A stretch of 64,000 bases of DNA from Buttiauxella noackiae ATCC 51607 (GTDB taxonomy: Bacteria > Pseudomonadota > Gammaproteobacteria > Enterobacterales > Enterobacteriaceae), in contig NZ_LXEO01000015.1 of the NCBI RefSeq assembly GCF_001654865.1, forward strand, positions 114,504 to 178,503, in the 5' to 3' direction. Both the position numbers and the translations under genes were made by a program. Shown here in pieces: positions 27,645-37,003 of this stretch. Within the stretch, counting starts at the first letter, position 1. Every line of letters starts with the position of its first letter. The notes below the pieces were generated by a model. The model ran no database searches, had not been told where the DNA came from, and saw nothing but the letters and a program-made list of their open reading frames with translations.

Positions 27645-27743
27645 ATGAAAATTGGCGTACTGTTTCCAATAGCAATCATTGTTGCAGCGATTGTATTCAT
27701 CACCTGGTTTATTGTGGGTGGCTACGCAACATCCGCTTCGTGA
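27645..27743 (+). CDS. yoaK: YoaK-like small membrane protein (32 aa)
   Basis: The ORF runs from ATG 27645 to TGA 27741-27743. The product is 32 residues, MKIGVLFPIAI at the start and WFIVGGYATSAS at the end. It aligns end to end with the E. coli micro-protein YoaK as I remember it (MRIGIIFPVVI..., WFFIGGYAAPGA). It is one hydrophobic span with a tiny periplasmic or cytosolic tail. It starts 10 bp after the diguanylate cyclase stop, with a purine-rich AAAGAGAG upstream, so it is probably co-transcribed. In E. coli yoaK also lies near c-di-GMP genes. Function unknown. Confidence 0.8.
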   Translation: MKIGVLFPIAIIVAAIVFITWFIVGGYATSAS

Positions 27744-27800
27744 AAGATGGTGAAGAAAAAAGACAACCCTGAATGTTCAGAACTCATGGTTAGACGTGTT

Positions 27801-27840
27801 CAGTGATGCCGGTCAGTTGTGTAACTGGCCGGCATCACTG
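27801..27840 (+). terminator. Strong hairpin between yoaK and mppA
   Basis: CAGTGATGCCGGTCAGTT at 27801-27818 pairs with AACTGGCCGGCATCACTG at 27823-27840 (18 bp, one G-T wobble, loop GTGT). It lies between convergent genes. There is no U-run, so it may act with Rho or stabilise the 3' end. Confidence 0.6.
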
Positions 27841-27855
27841 GAGGACAGGCTAAAT

Positions 27856-29475
27856 CTAGTGGGCCACGATATACATGGTGCGGCTATAAGCGACATCCTC
27901 AGGGTTATTAATTGGATAACCTTTTAACCATGGCTTGATTAAACGGCCATTGGTGTACTGATAGATAGGCGCTATTGGCGCTTTTTCCTGGATGATTTTT
28001 TCAGCCTGGTTGTAGTCTTTATTACGCGCTTCATCCGTCGTTTCCTGGCTTGCTTGCTGCAGAATTTTGTCATATTCCGGCGAGTTGAAGCGTGAAATAT
28101 TGCCGCTATGGGATGAAGTTAACAATGACAGGAAGGTGGACGGTTCGTTGTAGTCACCCACCCATGAGGCGCGAATAACATCGAAGTTTCCGGTGTTACG
28201 GCTATCGATATATGTCTTCCACTCCTGGTTTTGTAGCTTCACATCCACACCCAGGTTTTTCTTCCACATAGAAGCAACGGCTATTGCAATCTTCTGGTGG
28301 TTTTCAGAGGTGTTATACAAAAGCGTGAGTTTAAGCGGATTGGTCGGTCCGTAGCCTGCTGCCTGCAATAAGGTTTTCGCCTGTGCATTGGCCTCTTCCT
28401 GGCTCATTTGCTCAAATGGCGACGTTTCCGGTTTAAATCCTGCGGTGACATCCGGTGTAAAACGCCATGCAGGTTTTTCGCCGGTTCCCAGTACTTTTTC
28501 AGCCATGATATGACGATCAATAGTCATACTCAGAGCAAGACGTACTCGTTGATCAGCAGTCGGGCCTTTTTGGGTGTTGAAAGCGTAATAATAAGTTCCC
28601 AACTGTGGCGGGGTATAAACCTGACCAGGAATATCTTTTAGCAATTTCTGGTAGAGGTTTTTTGGGAAAGATTCCGTGATATCAATATCTCCCGCCAGAT
28701 AACGTTTCGTTGCCGAAGATTCTTGGTTGATTGGAATAAACGTCACTTGGGTAATAACTGTTTTACTATTATCCCAATAATGAGGGTTCTGTACCGCCAC
28801 CAGCTTTTCGTTAACGATGCGATCTTTAAGCGCGTATGCACCGTTACCCACGAGGTTACCAGGCTTAGTCCAGTCGTTACCGAATTTCTCCACTACAGCT
28901 TTAGGAACCGGATAGAACGAGAAATTGGCTGTAAGATTTGGGAAGTAAGGTACTGGTTTATCCAACTGAATTCTTAGTGTTCTGGCATCAACTGCCGTCA
29001 CGCCCAACTTATCAGCAGGCATTTTTCCATCAATGATAGCCTGCGCGTTGTTAATACCTGCAAGAGCTGCAAACCATGCAAATGGGGAGGTGTTTTTTGG
29101 ATCAACCAGACGCTGCCAGCTATAAACAAAATCTTGCGCTGTTACAGGTGTTCCGTCTGACCAGCGGGCGTTATCACGCAGAGTAAAGGTCCAGGTGCGG
29201 TTGTCATTGCTTTGCCATTTGGTCGCGACACCCGGTTCCAGTTGCCCTTTTTCATTCTGGTTAACTAAGCCTTCAAACAGATCGCGGATAACCTGAATTT
29301 CTGGTAACCCTACTGCTTTGACCGGATCAAGAGAGGCTGGCTCATCTTTGATATGACGTACGAGGCTCTGGTCAGCGGCAAGTTTAGTCCCCGCGGGAAC
29401 ATCCGCAGCCCAGGCTTGAGAAAACAGGCACGTAAGCGTTAATGCACAAGTCGTTATACGAAAAGGTATTCTCAT
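27856..29475 (-). CDS. mppA: MppA, periplasmic murein-peptide binding protein
   Basis: The 539-residue protein is an OppA-class solute-binding protein with a Sec signal peptide (residues 1-23, ending QAWA-A). SBP family motifs include DEPASLDPVKAVG, the ARWSDGTPVTAQDFVYSW block and the C-terminal EDVAYSRTMYIVAH typical of MppA. It binds the murein tripeptide L-Ala-gamma-D-Glu-meso-Dap and feeds it to the Opp permease for cell-wall recycling. Its neighbours mpaA and ycjG degrade the same peptide, as in E. coli. Confidence 0.93.
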   Translation of the reverse strand: MRIPFRITTCALTLTCLFSQAWAADVPAGTKLAADQSLVRHIKDEPASLDPVKAVGLPEIQVIRDLFEGLVNQNEKGQLEPGVATKWQSNDNRTWTFTLRDNARWSDGTPVTAQDFVYSWQRLVDPKNTSPFAWFAALAGINNAQAIIDGKMPADKLGVTAVDARTLRIQLDKPVPYFPNLTANFSFYPVPKAVVEKFGNDWTKPGNLVGNGAYALKDRIVNEKLVAVQNPHYWDNSKTVITQVTFIPINQESSATKRYLAGDIDITESFPKNLYQKLLKDIPGQVYTPPQLGTYYYAFNTQKGPTADQRVRLALSMTIDRHIMAEKVLGTGEKPAWRFTPDVTAGFKPETSPFEQMSQEEANAQAKTLLQAAGYGPTNPLKLTLLYNTSENHQKIAIAVASMWKKNLGVDVKLQNQEWKTYIDSRNTGNFDVIRASWVGDYNEPSTFLSLLTSSHSGNISRFNSPEYDKILQQASQETTDEARNKDYNQAEKIIQEKAPIAPIYQYTNGRLIKPWLKGYPINNPEDVAYSRTMYIVAH

Positions 29476-29854
29476 GAGTGACCCTGTAGTTGTTAATTTT
29501 TAGAGAGGGACGTATCACGCCCAGAACTGAACAGTAATGTATCGCAATTACTTGTTTTGCCAATAAGAAAAATTACAGTCCTAAATAAACGGATGAATGA
29601 ATGTAATGATTGTCTGAGTTTGTCGTTACAGACGCTTAAGAGTATTTTTTATATCATCTTTTGTTTCTTATTTCCCAGCCATATGTACCAACTTGTTCCA
29701 TTTGAAATTGGAATTACCCGCAGCTTTCTGGCGAAAAAAGACGTCCCTGCTCATTGATTAAGCACTACGGCCTGGCGGCTATTTGTTTCAGATGAGATTT
29801 TTGCTAAACACTGATATTAATAACGTATTGCAACTCATTCTAGTAAGGACATTT
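29476..29854. other. Intergenic region between divergent mppA and mpaA
   Basis: This 379-bp AT-rich stretch contains the promoters of mppA (minus) and mpaA (plus). The 66-codon frame at 29557-29757 has no ribosome site and composition unlike a gene, and I do not call it. A possible -10 (GATATTAAT) lies near 29814. No clear regulator site is seen. Confidence 0.4.
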
Positions 29855-30562
29855 ATGTCAGGCCACCGCCCCCGTTCCCAACGAGGCCATTTGCCTCCGG
29901 GTAGCGAACGTTATGGTAAATCTGTTTTTGGCGCACCGCTTATTTGGTTCCCCGCGGCACAAAGCGAACAGCGCAGTGGGTTAATTATTGCCGGCACACA
30001 TGGCGATGAGAATGCCGCGATGGTTACGCTGTCTTGCGCTTTGCGCACTCTTGAGCCCGAATATCGTCGCCATCATGTGGTGCTGGCCGTCAATCCAGAC
30101 GGTTGCCAACTTGGCTTACGCGCCAACGCCAATGGTGTGGACCTGAATCGTAATTTCCCCGCAGCTAACTGGAAATCAGGTGAAACGGTTTATCGTTGGA
30201 ACAGTAGCGCGGATGAACGTGATGTGGTGCTCTCTACAGGCCAAAAACCGGGTTCTGAGCCAGAGACCGCAGCCTTATGCCAACTGATTCATACCTTACA
30301 ACCTGCATGGGTTGTCTCTTTCCACGACCCTTTAGGTTGCATTGAAGATCCTGATAACTCAGCACTCGGGGGATGGCTTGCGAAGGCGTTCGAACTGCCG
30401 TTGGTTACCAGTGTCGGTTATGAAACGCCCGGTTCTTTTGGTAGTTGGTGCGCAGATTTAGATTTGCCTTGTATTACCGCCGAGTTCCCGCCCATCTCGG
30501 CTGACGATGCGAGTGAGCGGTATCTGGATGCCATGATGGGCTTACTGCACTGGCAAAAATAA
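29855..30562 (+). CDS. mpaA: MpaA, murein peptide amidase (gamma-D-Glu-Dap amidase)
   Basis: The 235-residue cytosolic M14 zinc carboxypeptidase-like enzyme has zinc ligands in GTHGDEN (HxxE) and in SFHDPLGC, the substrate-binding GVDLNRNFPAANW and the catalytic glutamate in CITAEFPP. It splits the gamma-D-Glu-meso-Dap bond of murein tripeptide, giving L-Ala-D-Glu for YcjG. The start at 29855 (MSGHRPRSQRG) is preferred because AAGGA lies 8 bases upstream. The longer 29783 start adds an unrelated 24 residues. Confidence 0.93.
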   Translation: MSGHRPRSQRGHLPPGSERYGKSVFGAPLIWFPAAQSEQRSGLIIAGTHGDENAAMVTLSCALRTLEPEYRRHHVVLAVNPDGCQLGLRANANGVDLNRNFPAANWKSGETVYRWNSSADERDVVLSTGQKPGSEPETAALCQLIHTLQPAWVVSFHDPLGCIEDPDNSALGGWLAKAFELPLVTSVGYETPGSFGSWCADLDLPCITAEFPPISADDASERYLDAMMGLLHWQK

Positions 30563-30569
30563 TAATCCG

Positions 30570-31535
30570 TTACGGATAAAGTTTGCCGGTTTCAAAGTGC
30601 AAACCTGGTTCGACATCAACAGCCAGCCAGGTTGGCCCATCGAGGTCAGCAAAGCGGACTTTAGCTGCCAGCGGCAACGCTGCGGCTATTGCCCGCGAGG
30701 TACACAACATGCAGCCTAACATCACATCAAACCCTTGTTCGCGTGCGGCCTGAGTTAACGCCAGCGCTTCAGTTAAGCCTCCCGTTTTGTCCAGCTTCAC
30801 GTTTACCATTTCGTAACGACCTTTCAGCGCTGGCAAACTTTCACGAGTATGGCAACTTTCATCAGCGCAAATAGGTAACGGATGAATAAAGTTCGCCAGT
30901 GCGCTGTCTTGCCCAGCCGGTAAAGGCTGCTCAAGCATCGCAACATTGAGATCGGCCAGTAGCTGGCAACGCGCCGCCAGCCCGTCGCTGCGCCATGCTT
31001 CATTGGCATCAACAATTAAAACGGCTTCCGGAACCGCAGCCCGAATCGCCACCATACGTTCAGTGATGAGGTGGTCATCAATTTTGACTTTCAAAAGACG
31101 CGCCCCCTTATCCCACAACAGTTTTGCCGCCTTCGCCATTTGCTCTGGCTCGGCAATACTGACTGTTTGCGCTGTTGTGATTAATTCCGGAAGCTCACAA
31201 CCTGCTGTATAAGCCAGCGTGCGTTTATTCTTTCTAGCCTCTAAATCCCACAATGCGCTATCAACGGCATTTCTCGCGGCCCCAGCCGGCAAGGCGTCTT
31301 GCAGCTGCGCACGCGTCATCCCCTTTTCAAGCTGCGGGATAATCGTAGTGATTTGTGCCAGAACAGAAACATCACTTTCTCCATAACGCGGATACGGTGT
31401 GCATTCACCCACAGCTTTAATTCCGTCCTCTTCTAACTCCACGACAACCACGACTGCTTCGCTGCGAGTACCGCGTGAAATGACAAACGGCGTATGGAGT
31501 GGCCATGCTTCCTGGTAAACCTTGACTGTTCTCAT
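30570..31535 (-). CDS. ycjG: L-Ala-D/L-Glu epimerase
   Basis: The 321-residue enolase-superfamily enzyme of the muconate-lactonising subgroup has the catalytic lysine motif LKVKID, and metal ligands in VDANEAW, LEQPL and ICADESCH. A second catalytic lysine lies in VNVKLDKTGG. It converts L-Ala-D-Glu to L-Ala-L-Glu so that murein peptides can be fully degraded. It is convergent with mpaA, which makes its substrate, with only seven bases between their stops. Confidence 0.95.
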   Translation of the reverse strand: MRTVKVYQEAWPLHTPFVISRGTRSEAVVVVVELEEDGIKAVGECTPYPRYGESDVSVLAQITTIIPQLEKGMTRAQLQDALPAGAARNAVDSALWDLEARKNKRTLAYTAGCELPELITTAQTVSIAEPEQMAKAAKLLWDKGARLLKVKIDDHLITERMVAIRAAVPEAVLIVDANEAWRSDGLAARCQLLADLNVAMLEQPLPAGQDSALANFIHPLPICADESCHTRESLPALKGRYEMVNVKLDKTGGLTEALALTQAAREQGFDVMLGCMLCTSRAIAAALPLAAKVRFADLDGPTWLAVDVEPGLHFETGKLYP

Positions 31536-31577
31536 TATTGTTTTGCCTGTTATCGTTGTTTTTTATCTTTGCCAGAG

Positions 31578-31780
31578 TATACCCAAAATAATTCGAGCTG
31601 CATCGAGTCGGCAAGGGAGCGAGTCCCGATGAGCTTACATAAGTAAGTGATTATTCGGCTCATCCATAGGTCTCACCTCTCCGGGGCTGCTGTAATAGCG
31701 TTCAAATCTACTCCAGACAAATTTGTCGGGTGAGTAAGCGCAGCCAACAAAAAGGCAACTTGATGTATGAAGGGCATATA
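31578..31780. repeat. Intergenic MITE-like enterobacterial repeat
   Basis: The stretch starts TATACCCAAAATAATTCGAG and ends in TATGAAGGGCATATA, with GTCGGCAAGGGAGCGAGTCCC, the GAGCTTACATAAGTAAGTGA hairpin segment and GTGAGTAAGCGCAGCCAAC inside. This is the pattern of a palindromic repeat scattered in intergenic regions of Yersinia, Serratia and related genomes. The central ~80 bp (about 31650-31730) does not fit the usual short form and may be an insertion or a longer subtype. It lies upstream of tpx. Family assignment is from memory. Confidence 0.6.
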
Positions 31781-31884
31781 GCCGGGGACACTTTTACTTG
31801 CAGTATCAGTTTTTTATATTCAGACGAGGAATACTGACATACACTGTTCGCGGCGTTAATTATATGTAAACAGGAAAATCAAAC

Positions 31885-32391
31885 ATGTCACAAATCGTTC
31901 ATTTCCAGGGCAACCCTGTAGCGGTTGCAGGTCAGATCCCACAAGCTGGCAACAAAGCTGAAGCTTTCTCACTGGTAGCAAAAGATCTTTCTGATGTTGC
32001 ACTGAGCCAGTTCGCCGGAAAACGTAAAGTACTGAACATTTTCCCAAGCATCGATACCGGCGTTTGCGCAGCATCCGTGCGTAAATTCAACCAACTGGCA
32101 ACTGAGATGGATAACACTGTTGTACTGTGTGTTTCTGCCGATCTGCCATTTGCACAGTCTCGCTTCTGCGGCGCAGAAGGTCTGAGCAACGTGGTAACGT
32201 TGTCTACTCTGCGTAACCCTGAGTTCCAGCAAGCTTATGGCGTTGGTATTTCTGAGGGCGCACTGAAAGGCCTGACTGCCCGTGCGGTTGTGGTTATCAA
32301 TGAGAAAGATGAAGTGGTATTCAGCCAGTTAGTGAATGAAATCACTAACGAGCCAGATTACGCTGCGGCGCTGGAAGCTCTCCAGGCTTAA
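31885..32391 (+). CDS. tpx: Tpx, thiol peroxidase
   Basis: This 168-residue atypical 2-Cys peroxiredoxin has peroxidatic Cys61 (DTGVCAAS), resolving Cys95 (RFCGAEGL) and the extra Cys82 seen in E. coli. It reduces lipid and alkyl hydroperoxides using thioredoxin. As in E. coli it is adjacent to and divergent from ycjG on one side and convergent with tyrR on the other. An intrinsic terminator follows the stop directly. Confidence 0.97.
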   Translation: MSQIVHFQGNPVAVAGQIPQAGNKAEAFSLVAKDLSDVALSQFAGKRKVLNIFPSIDTGVCAASVRKFNQLATEMDNTVVLCVSADLPFAQSRFCGAEGLSNVVTLSTLRNPEFQQAYGVGISEGALKGLTARAVVVINEKDEVVFSQLVNEITNEPDYAAALEALQA

Positions 32392-32397
32392 GTGTTA

Positions 32398-32420
32398 ATG
32401 CCCCCGATAACCGGGGGCAT
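32398..32420 (+). terminator. Intrinsic terminator of tpx (probably also tyrR)
   Basis: ATGCCCCC at 32398-32405 pairs with GGGGGCAT at 32413-32420, loop GATAACC, followed by TCTTACT. It sits between convergent tpx and tyrR. Confidence 0.8.
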
Positions 32421-32425
32421 TCTTA

Positions 32426-33988
32426 CTACTCTTCTGTTTTACGCTGGCTCAAACCATATTCACGTAATTTGTTCGCAATTGCCGTATGTGACACACCCAG
32501 GCGTTTTGCCAGTTTACGCGTACTTGGATAAGTTCGATAAAGCTGTGTCAGTACCGAGCGCTCAAAGCGGCTGGTAATATCATCCAACGATCCTTCCATC
32601 GCCTCTTCACCCACAGCCAAACTGACGGTATCAAAATCAGGCAGTAAAATGTCTTGTGGGCGCAGTTCATACCCTTCCAATTGCGTTAATGCGCGATAAA
32701 TCGCATTTTTCAACTGACGCACATTACCTGGCCATCCGTAACGCGTAAGCACATTACTCAGGTCGTTTGCCAATTTCGGACGCGGTACACCTTGTTCATC
32801 GGCAAATCGTGCCACAAACAGTTCGGTCAACGGCATAATGTCCTGCGGACGATCACGCAGCGGCGGTAGGTTCAGGGTCAGCACGTTCAGGCGATAGTAG
32901 AGGTCCTCACGGAACTCCCCTTTTTGTACCATTTCAACCAGGTTCTTCTGGGTGGCGCAAATCACGCGAACATCGACATGGACTTCGTGTTCTTCACCAA
33001 CACGGCGGAAAGTCCCATCGTTGAGGAAGCGCAGCAGTTTAGTTTGCATACGCGGCGACATCTCGCCAATCTCATCCAACAGAACCGAACCGCCGTTCGC
33101 CTGCTCGAAGAAACCTTTTTTACCTTCAACAGCGTTAGCGTATGCCCCTGGCGCGTGGCCAAACAGTTCGCTTTCAACGACGTCATCCGGCATTGAGCCA
33201 CAATTGAGTGCCAGATAGGGTTTCTGCGCTCGCGGGCTACCAAGATGGCAAGCATGAGCCAGTAAATCTTTGCCCGTACCTGTATCACCAACTATCAGCA
33301 ACGGTGCATTTAGTAATGCCAGTTTATGCGCCTGATCAACGACATGGCGCATTTTCGGGCTAACGGCGACAATCTGACTAAAAGCGCTAACATCAGTGTT
33401 AGAGAGATTCTGTAGCTGGCGACCCATACGCACCGTAGAGCGCAGCATAACAACCGCACCCACCAGTGAAGACTCTTCGTTTTCGCCATCCAGATGAACC
33501 GGCGTGATTTCCATCAGGAAGTTCTGCCCGTTGATGACCACATGTTCGGTATGCGATTCGGCCGGAGAACTTTCGAGCCAACGCATAAAATTGAAACCAT
33601 TCACCAGGCTTGCGGCATTATGGTTACGCAGCTTATCTTCGTTTTGTCCGAATAGCGCACAGCTCGCTGGGTTCGCCAGCTCTACTTTGCTTTTCATATC
33701 CAGCGAAAGTACAGGCTCAGGTAGCGCTTCAAGTAAAGCACTCAGTGCACGATGCTCGCGTTCGGAAGGCATCCACGGCACAGTACGCACATCCGTAACG
33801 CCTGGGATACGGCGAATTTCAGCCATTAGACTGCTGAATGAGTCAAATTCCAGTGTCGAGAAATTCAGGTAAATTCGCCCAATGGGATCAATTTCGATTC
33901 CTCGCAAATCGATACTACGCAGCACAAGTAAATCCAGTAATTCTCGAGTCAGACCAAGGCGGTCCTGGCAAAAAACTTCCAGACGCAT
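32426..33988 (-). CDS. tyrR: TyrR, aromatic amino acid regulator, with an extra GAFTGA-like loop
   Basis: From MRLEVFCQDRLG (33988) the protein has 520 residues: ACT domain (1-~75), PAS domain (~80-190), AAA+ domain (~200-430, Walker A GDTGTGKD, Walker B LLDEIGEM) and a Fis-type HTH (STRKLAKRLGVSHTAIANKLREYG). TyrR controls aromatic biosynthesis and transport genes with Tyr, Phe, Trp and ATP. E. coli TyrR has ELFGHAP followed directly by EGKKGFFEQ. Here GAYANAV is inserted at exactly the place where sigma54 activators carry GAFTGA, so the loop is longer and degenerate. The longer start at 34021 is not supported by the family; AAGGA precedes 33988. Confidence 0.95.
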   Translation of the reverse strand: MRLEVFCQDRLGLTRELLDLLVLRSIDLRGIEIDPIGRIYLNFSTLEFDSFSSLMAEIRRIPGVTDVRTVPWMPSEREHRALSALLEALPEPVLSLDMKSKVELANPASCALFGQNEDKLRNHNAASLVNGFNFMRWLESSPAESHTEHVVINGQNFLMEITPVHLDGENEESSLVGAVVMLRSTVRMGRQLQNLSNTDVSAFSQIVAVSPKMRHVVDQAHKLALLNAPLLIVGDTGTGKDLLAHACHLGSPRAQKPYLALNCGSMPDDVVESELFGHAPGAYANAVEGKKGFFEQANGGSVLLDEIGEMSPRMQTKLLRFLNDGTFRRVGEEHEVHVDVRVICATQKNLVEMVQKGEFREDLYYRLNVLTLNLPPLRDRPQDIMPLTELFVARFADEQGVPRPKLANDLSNVLTRYGWPGNVRQLKNAIYRALTQLEGYELRPQDILLPDFDTVSLAVGEEAMEGSLDDITSRFERSVLTQLYRTYPSTRKLAKRLGVSHTAIANKLREYGLSQRKTEE

Positions 33989-34145
33989 GGAGGTGTCCTT
34001 CAATTGCAAAAGCTGAGTCATTGGGTGGAGTGATGATACTCCAGATAAGTTACGGTCAGAAGAGATGTGTTAAGAAAAGTTGACAGATAAGTCTATGAAT
34101 GGAGGTGATACCGTAAACCTGAAGACTCACGGCATCACCAGAGTG

Positions 34146-35210
34146 TCACTCGGCAGGTTTATTTTTGCTCTTACTCATCGTCTCTTTGAGCTGAACCAAC
34201 AACTGTTTACGGAAGTCACCCAACCGAGGCTTGTCACCATCAATCCACGGCAACGGACGGCAAAGCTCCATTGCTTTAATCCCGAGCCGAGCGGTGAGTA
34301 AGCCTGCGCCAATTCCCTGTGCTGCACGCGTAGAGAGCCGCGCTGCAAGATCCTGGCCTAACCAGTCCATCCCCACCTCACGCACAAGTTCACTTGCTCC
34401 GGCAAAGGCGATGTTCAGAAGCACGAGACGGAACAAACGAATACGGCTGTAGTACCCTAACTCGATGCCGTAAAGCGTGGCGATTCGGTTAATCAGTCGT
34501 AAATTACGCCATGCAATAAACGCCATATCCACCAGCGCCAGCGGGCTTACTGCGATCATCAGCGTTGATTCTGCGGCTGAACGGCTGATTTCCCGACGCG
34601 CCTGGTTATCCAATACCGGCTGGACCAGACGTGCATACAACTCGACCACTTCCCGGTCATTTTGCGTTTCATGAATTGCCGCATACCAGCGTTGCAGAGC
34701 AGGATGTCCGTGATCAAGCCCTGCCTGACGTGCCAGTTTTTCACAAAATGCCCGGCCTTTACCCATCCCGTGACTGTTCATCAAATCACGTGCTTCATCA
34801 CGTTCTTCGGCTCGTTGGCGCAAACGCCATAACCGCCGCCATTCGGTTGCGACAGAGCCAATCCCTGCGGCAATAATTAACCCACCAGCAATACCGCCAC
34901 CGAGCGCAATCCAGTCCTGGGTGATAAATGCGTTATGCGTCCATTGGATTCCTTGCGCCACCACGCTGACACCGAATAGACCAAGCCCAACCTGAACCAT
35001 ACGTCGCCAGAGGCTGCGTTTAGGGTGTAGCGCCGCTTCTATAACCGCTTCTGCCTGTCCGTCGTCTTCCATTTCATCGAGTTGACTGAGTGCTGGTGTG
35101 AATTTTTCTGCTTCAGGTTCACTAAATGCGTGTGGTGCTTTGTAGATTGGTTCTTGTTCCACTTCCAGTGGTTGCGCGAAATCTATACGTGGTTTTAATG
35201 GTTCATTCAT
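34146..35210 (-). CDS. ycjF: YcjF, DUF697-family inner-membrane protein
   Basis: The 354-residue protein (353 in E. coli) has a charged N-terminus, two adjacent hydrophobic segments at ~70-125 ([35 protein letters not shown]), and the DUF697 domain ([47 protein letters not shown]). It is an inner-membrane member of the PspF-linked stress regulon. Its start overlaps the ycjX stop by four bases (ATGA), so the two are translationally coupled. Molecular function is not known. Confidence 0.95.
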   Translation of the reverse strand: MNEPLKPRIDFAQPLEVEQEPIYKAPHAFSEPEAEKFTPALSQLDEMEDDGQAEAVIEAALHPKRSLWRRMVQVGLGLFGVSVVAQGIQWTHNAFITQDWIALGGGIAGGLIIAAGIGSVATEWRRLWRLRQRAEERDEARDLMNSHGMGKGRAFCEKLARQAGLDHGHPALQRWYAAIHETQNDREVVELYARLVQPVLDNQARREISRSAAESTLMIAVSPLALVDMAFIAWRNLRLINRIATLYGIELGYYSRIRLFRLVLLNIAFAGASELVREVGMDWLGQDLAARLSTRAAQGIGAGLLTARLGIKAMELCRPLPWIDGDKPRLGDFRKQLLVQLKETMSKSKNKPAE

Positions 35211-36604
35211 CGCAATTTATCCCCGATTAAAAACTCCAGTGCCGCATCCATCCGAATATGTGGCATCGGCCTGTCTACATCCATGACTTGCGGGCGGAAC
35301 TGTTCAAAATGAAAACCTTGTTTCTCCCAGAATGCGCTGCCAGGCAAACGCGCCGGAACTTCTCCTGGGTAGACTGTCAGCGGAGCACCATCGCTTAAAC
35401 GGTTGCCACGCAGTGCCGGGATTTGCTCGCCTTTCACGTCAACCAGGCCACTTTGTGTTGCCTGTACTGATGCAAGCCCCATGCAGTCCATATCAATGCC
35501 TTCAAACGCTGCGTTTTGCCAGGCGTCCTGCACCAGTTGTTGAAGCAGCGCGACCATATTGGCGTGCTGATCTACCGTAACGTGATCGGCCTTAGTGGCG
35601 GCAAACAAAAGTTTGTCTATAACCGGCGAAAACAGGCGACGGAACAGCGTGCGCTGGCCGTAATGGAAACTTTGCATCAGTTGCGTCAGCGCGAGGCGCA
35701 TATCGTTGAATGCTTGCGGCCCACTGTTCAGCGGTTGCAGGCAATCTACCAGTACAATTTGACGGTCAAACTTGAGGAAGTGATTCTTGTAGAATCCTTT
35801 GACCACTTTTTCACAGTAGTAATCAAAGCGTGTCCGCAACATGCCGATATTGGTCGTTTTGTCTGCCTGAGCGAGTCTGGACTCACCAACGCTATCCACA
35901 TCTGGCCACGGGAAGAATTGCAACGCCGGAGCCCCGGCCATATCGCCAGGTAACACAAAACGCCCCGGCTGGATAAAATGTAGACCTTCTCGTTTGCAGT
36001 GCAGTAGATATTCAGTCCAGGCCTCTGAGATTGCGGCAAGGCGGTTTTCATCCGCAGGAGCCAGCGGATCTAATCCTTCGCATAGCGTGCGCCATTTTGC
36101 TGACCATTCGGCTCGATCACCTGTAAGCAAACTCGTCATCTGGCGTGACCAGCTCAGGTAATTTTGTGCCAGCATCGGCAAGTCCAGTAACCACTCACCC
36201 GGATAATCGACAATTTCCAGATACAGCGTTGATGTGTCTTTGAAATGGCGCAGCAGTGAATCGTTAGAACGGTAACGCAGTGCAAGGCGCATTTCGCTCA
36301 CGCCACGAGTCGGTGTCGGCCAGGTCGGCGGGTCGCCATAAAGCTGCGCCAGGCCTTCATCATAGGTGAAACGCTGAATACCTAAATCACGCTGCGGCAC
36401 TCGTTTCACGCCAAGCAGGCGTTCTTCACGCACCGCATTTAGCAACGGCAGACGAGCGCCGTTATGTACGCTCAATAATTGGTTTACCATCGCAGTGATA
36501 AAAGCCGTCTTGCCGCTGCGGCTTAAACCGGTTACGGCAAGACGTAAATGTCGGTCCACACCCCGGTTCATCAGGGCATTCAGTTCATTCTTGATTCTGT
36601 TCAT
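35207..36604 (-). CDS. ycjX: YcjX, DUF463 P-loop stress protein
   Basis: The 465-residue protein equals the E. coli length. It has a P-loop at ~26-33 ([10 protein letters not shown]), a switch-like [11 protein letters not shown] near 134 and [12 protein letters not shown]. Structural work on the family shows a GTPase-like fold binding guanine nucleotides. It is induced with the phage-shock regulon and precedes ycjF in an operon (ATGA overlap), downstream of pspABCD. Its cellular role is not established. Confidence 0.95.
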   Translation of the reverse strand: MNRIKNELNALMNRGVDRHLRLAVTGLSRSGKTAFITAMVNQLLSVHNGARLPLLNAVREERLLGVKRVPQRDLGIQRFTYDEGLAQLYGDPPTWPTPTRGVSEMRLALRYRSNDSLLRHFKDTSTLYLEIVDYPGEWLLDLPMLAQNYLSWSRQMTSLLTGDRAEWSAKWRTLCEGLDPLAPADENRLAAISEAWTEYLLHCKREGLHFIQPGRFVLPGDMAGAPALQFFPWPDVDSVGESRLAQADKTTNIGMLRTRFDYYCEKVVKGFYKNHFLKFDRQIVLVDCLQPLNSGPQAFNDMRLALTQLMQSFHYGQRTLFRRLFSPVIDKLLFAATKADHVTVDQHANMVALLQQLVQDAWQNAAFEGIDMDCMGLASVQATQSGLVDVKGEQIPALRGNRLSDGAPLTVYPGEVPARLPGSAFWEKQGFHFEQFRPQVMDVDRPMPHIRMDAALEFLIGDKLR

Positions 36605-36727
36605 ATGCGTCCTGGTTGCGCCCGTTGTCTCTCAACTGAGGAGAATCTTCACTGATTGTAATAAATATGGCTTGTTAATACCGAATCAATGGCAAATGAA
36701 TTGAAAATCAAAAGTGTGGAGAAAAGA

Positions 36728-36958
36728 TTACTTTGCACTGCCGCCCTGAGTACGCGCTGAAATTTTGCGCAGTACTCGTGCCAGCAATGGCTCAAGAGTT
36801 AGCGCCAGCAGCATTTTCAATGGACGGCGCGCGACAGATTTGACCGCCCAGCCCGCGACGCCTGCAGGTCCATAGCGCAGGGCAGTCAGCAAGACTAACT
36901 TACCGACAATTTTCAGGCCCGGCTTAGCCTTGTTCGCAGCCGTCTGGAATTTAGACAT
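36728..36958 (-). CDS. pspD: PspD, phage-shock peripheral inner-membrane protein
   Basis: The 76-residue protein has the family core [41 protein letters not shown], close to E. coli PspD (73 residues). The start at MSKFQ (36958) is preferred over one four codons upstream because GGGAG lies six bases before it. It is the last gene of pspABCD. The tail ARTQGGSAK differs from E. coli. Its role within the Psp response is unclear. Confidence 0.93.
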   Translation of the reverse strand: MSKFQTAANKAKPGLKIVGKLVLLTALRYGPAGVAGWAVKSVARRPLKMLLALTLEPLLARVLRKISARTQGGSAK

Positions 36959-37003
36959 GATTTCTCCCAATTACAACGGGGGCACTCGCCCCCATAGAGA
37001 ACA

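Noticed and set aside
29557..29757. 66-codon plus-strand ORF between mppA and mpaA
   Set aside because: No ribosome site, unusual amino-acid composition and position in a divergent promoter region.
32426..33988. TyrR as a sigma54-dependent activator because of the loop insertion
   Set aside because: The motif is GAYANA, not GAFTGA, and key Thr/Gly positions are lost. Only the insertion itself is reported.
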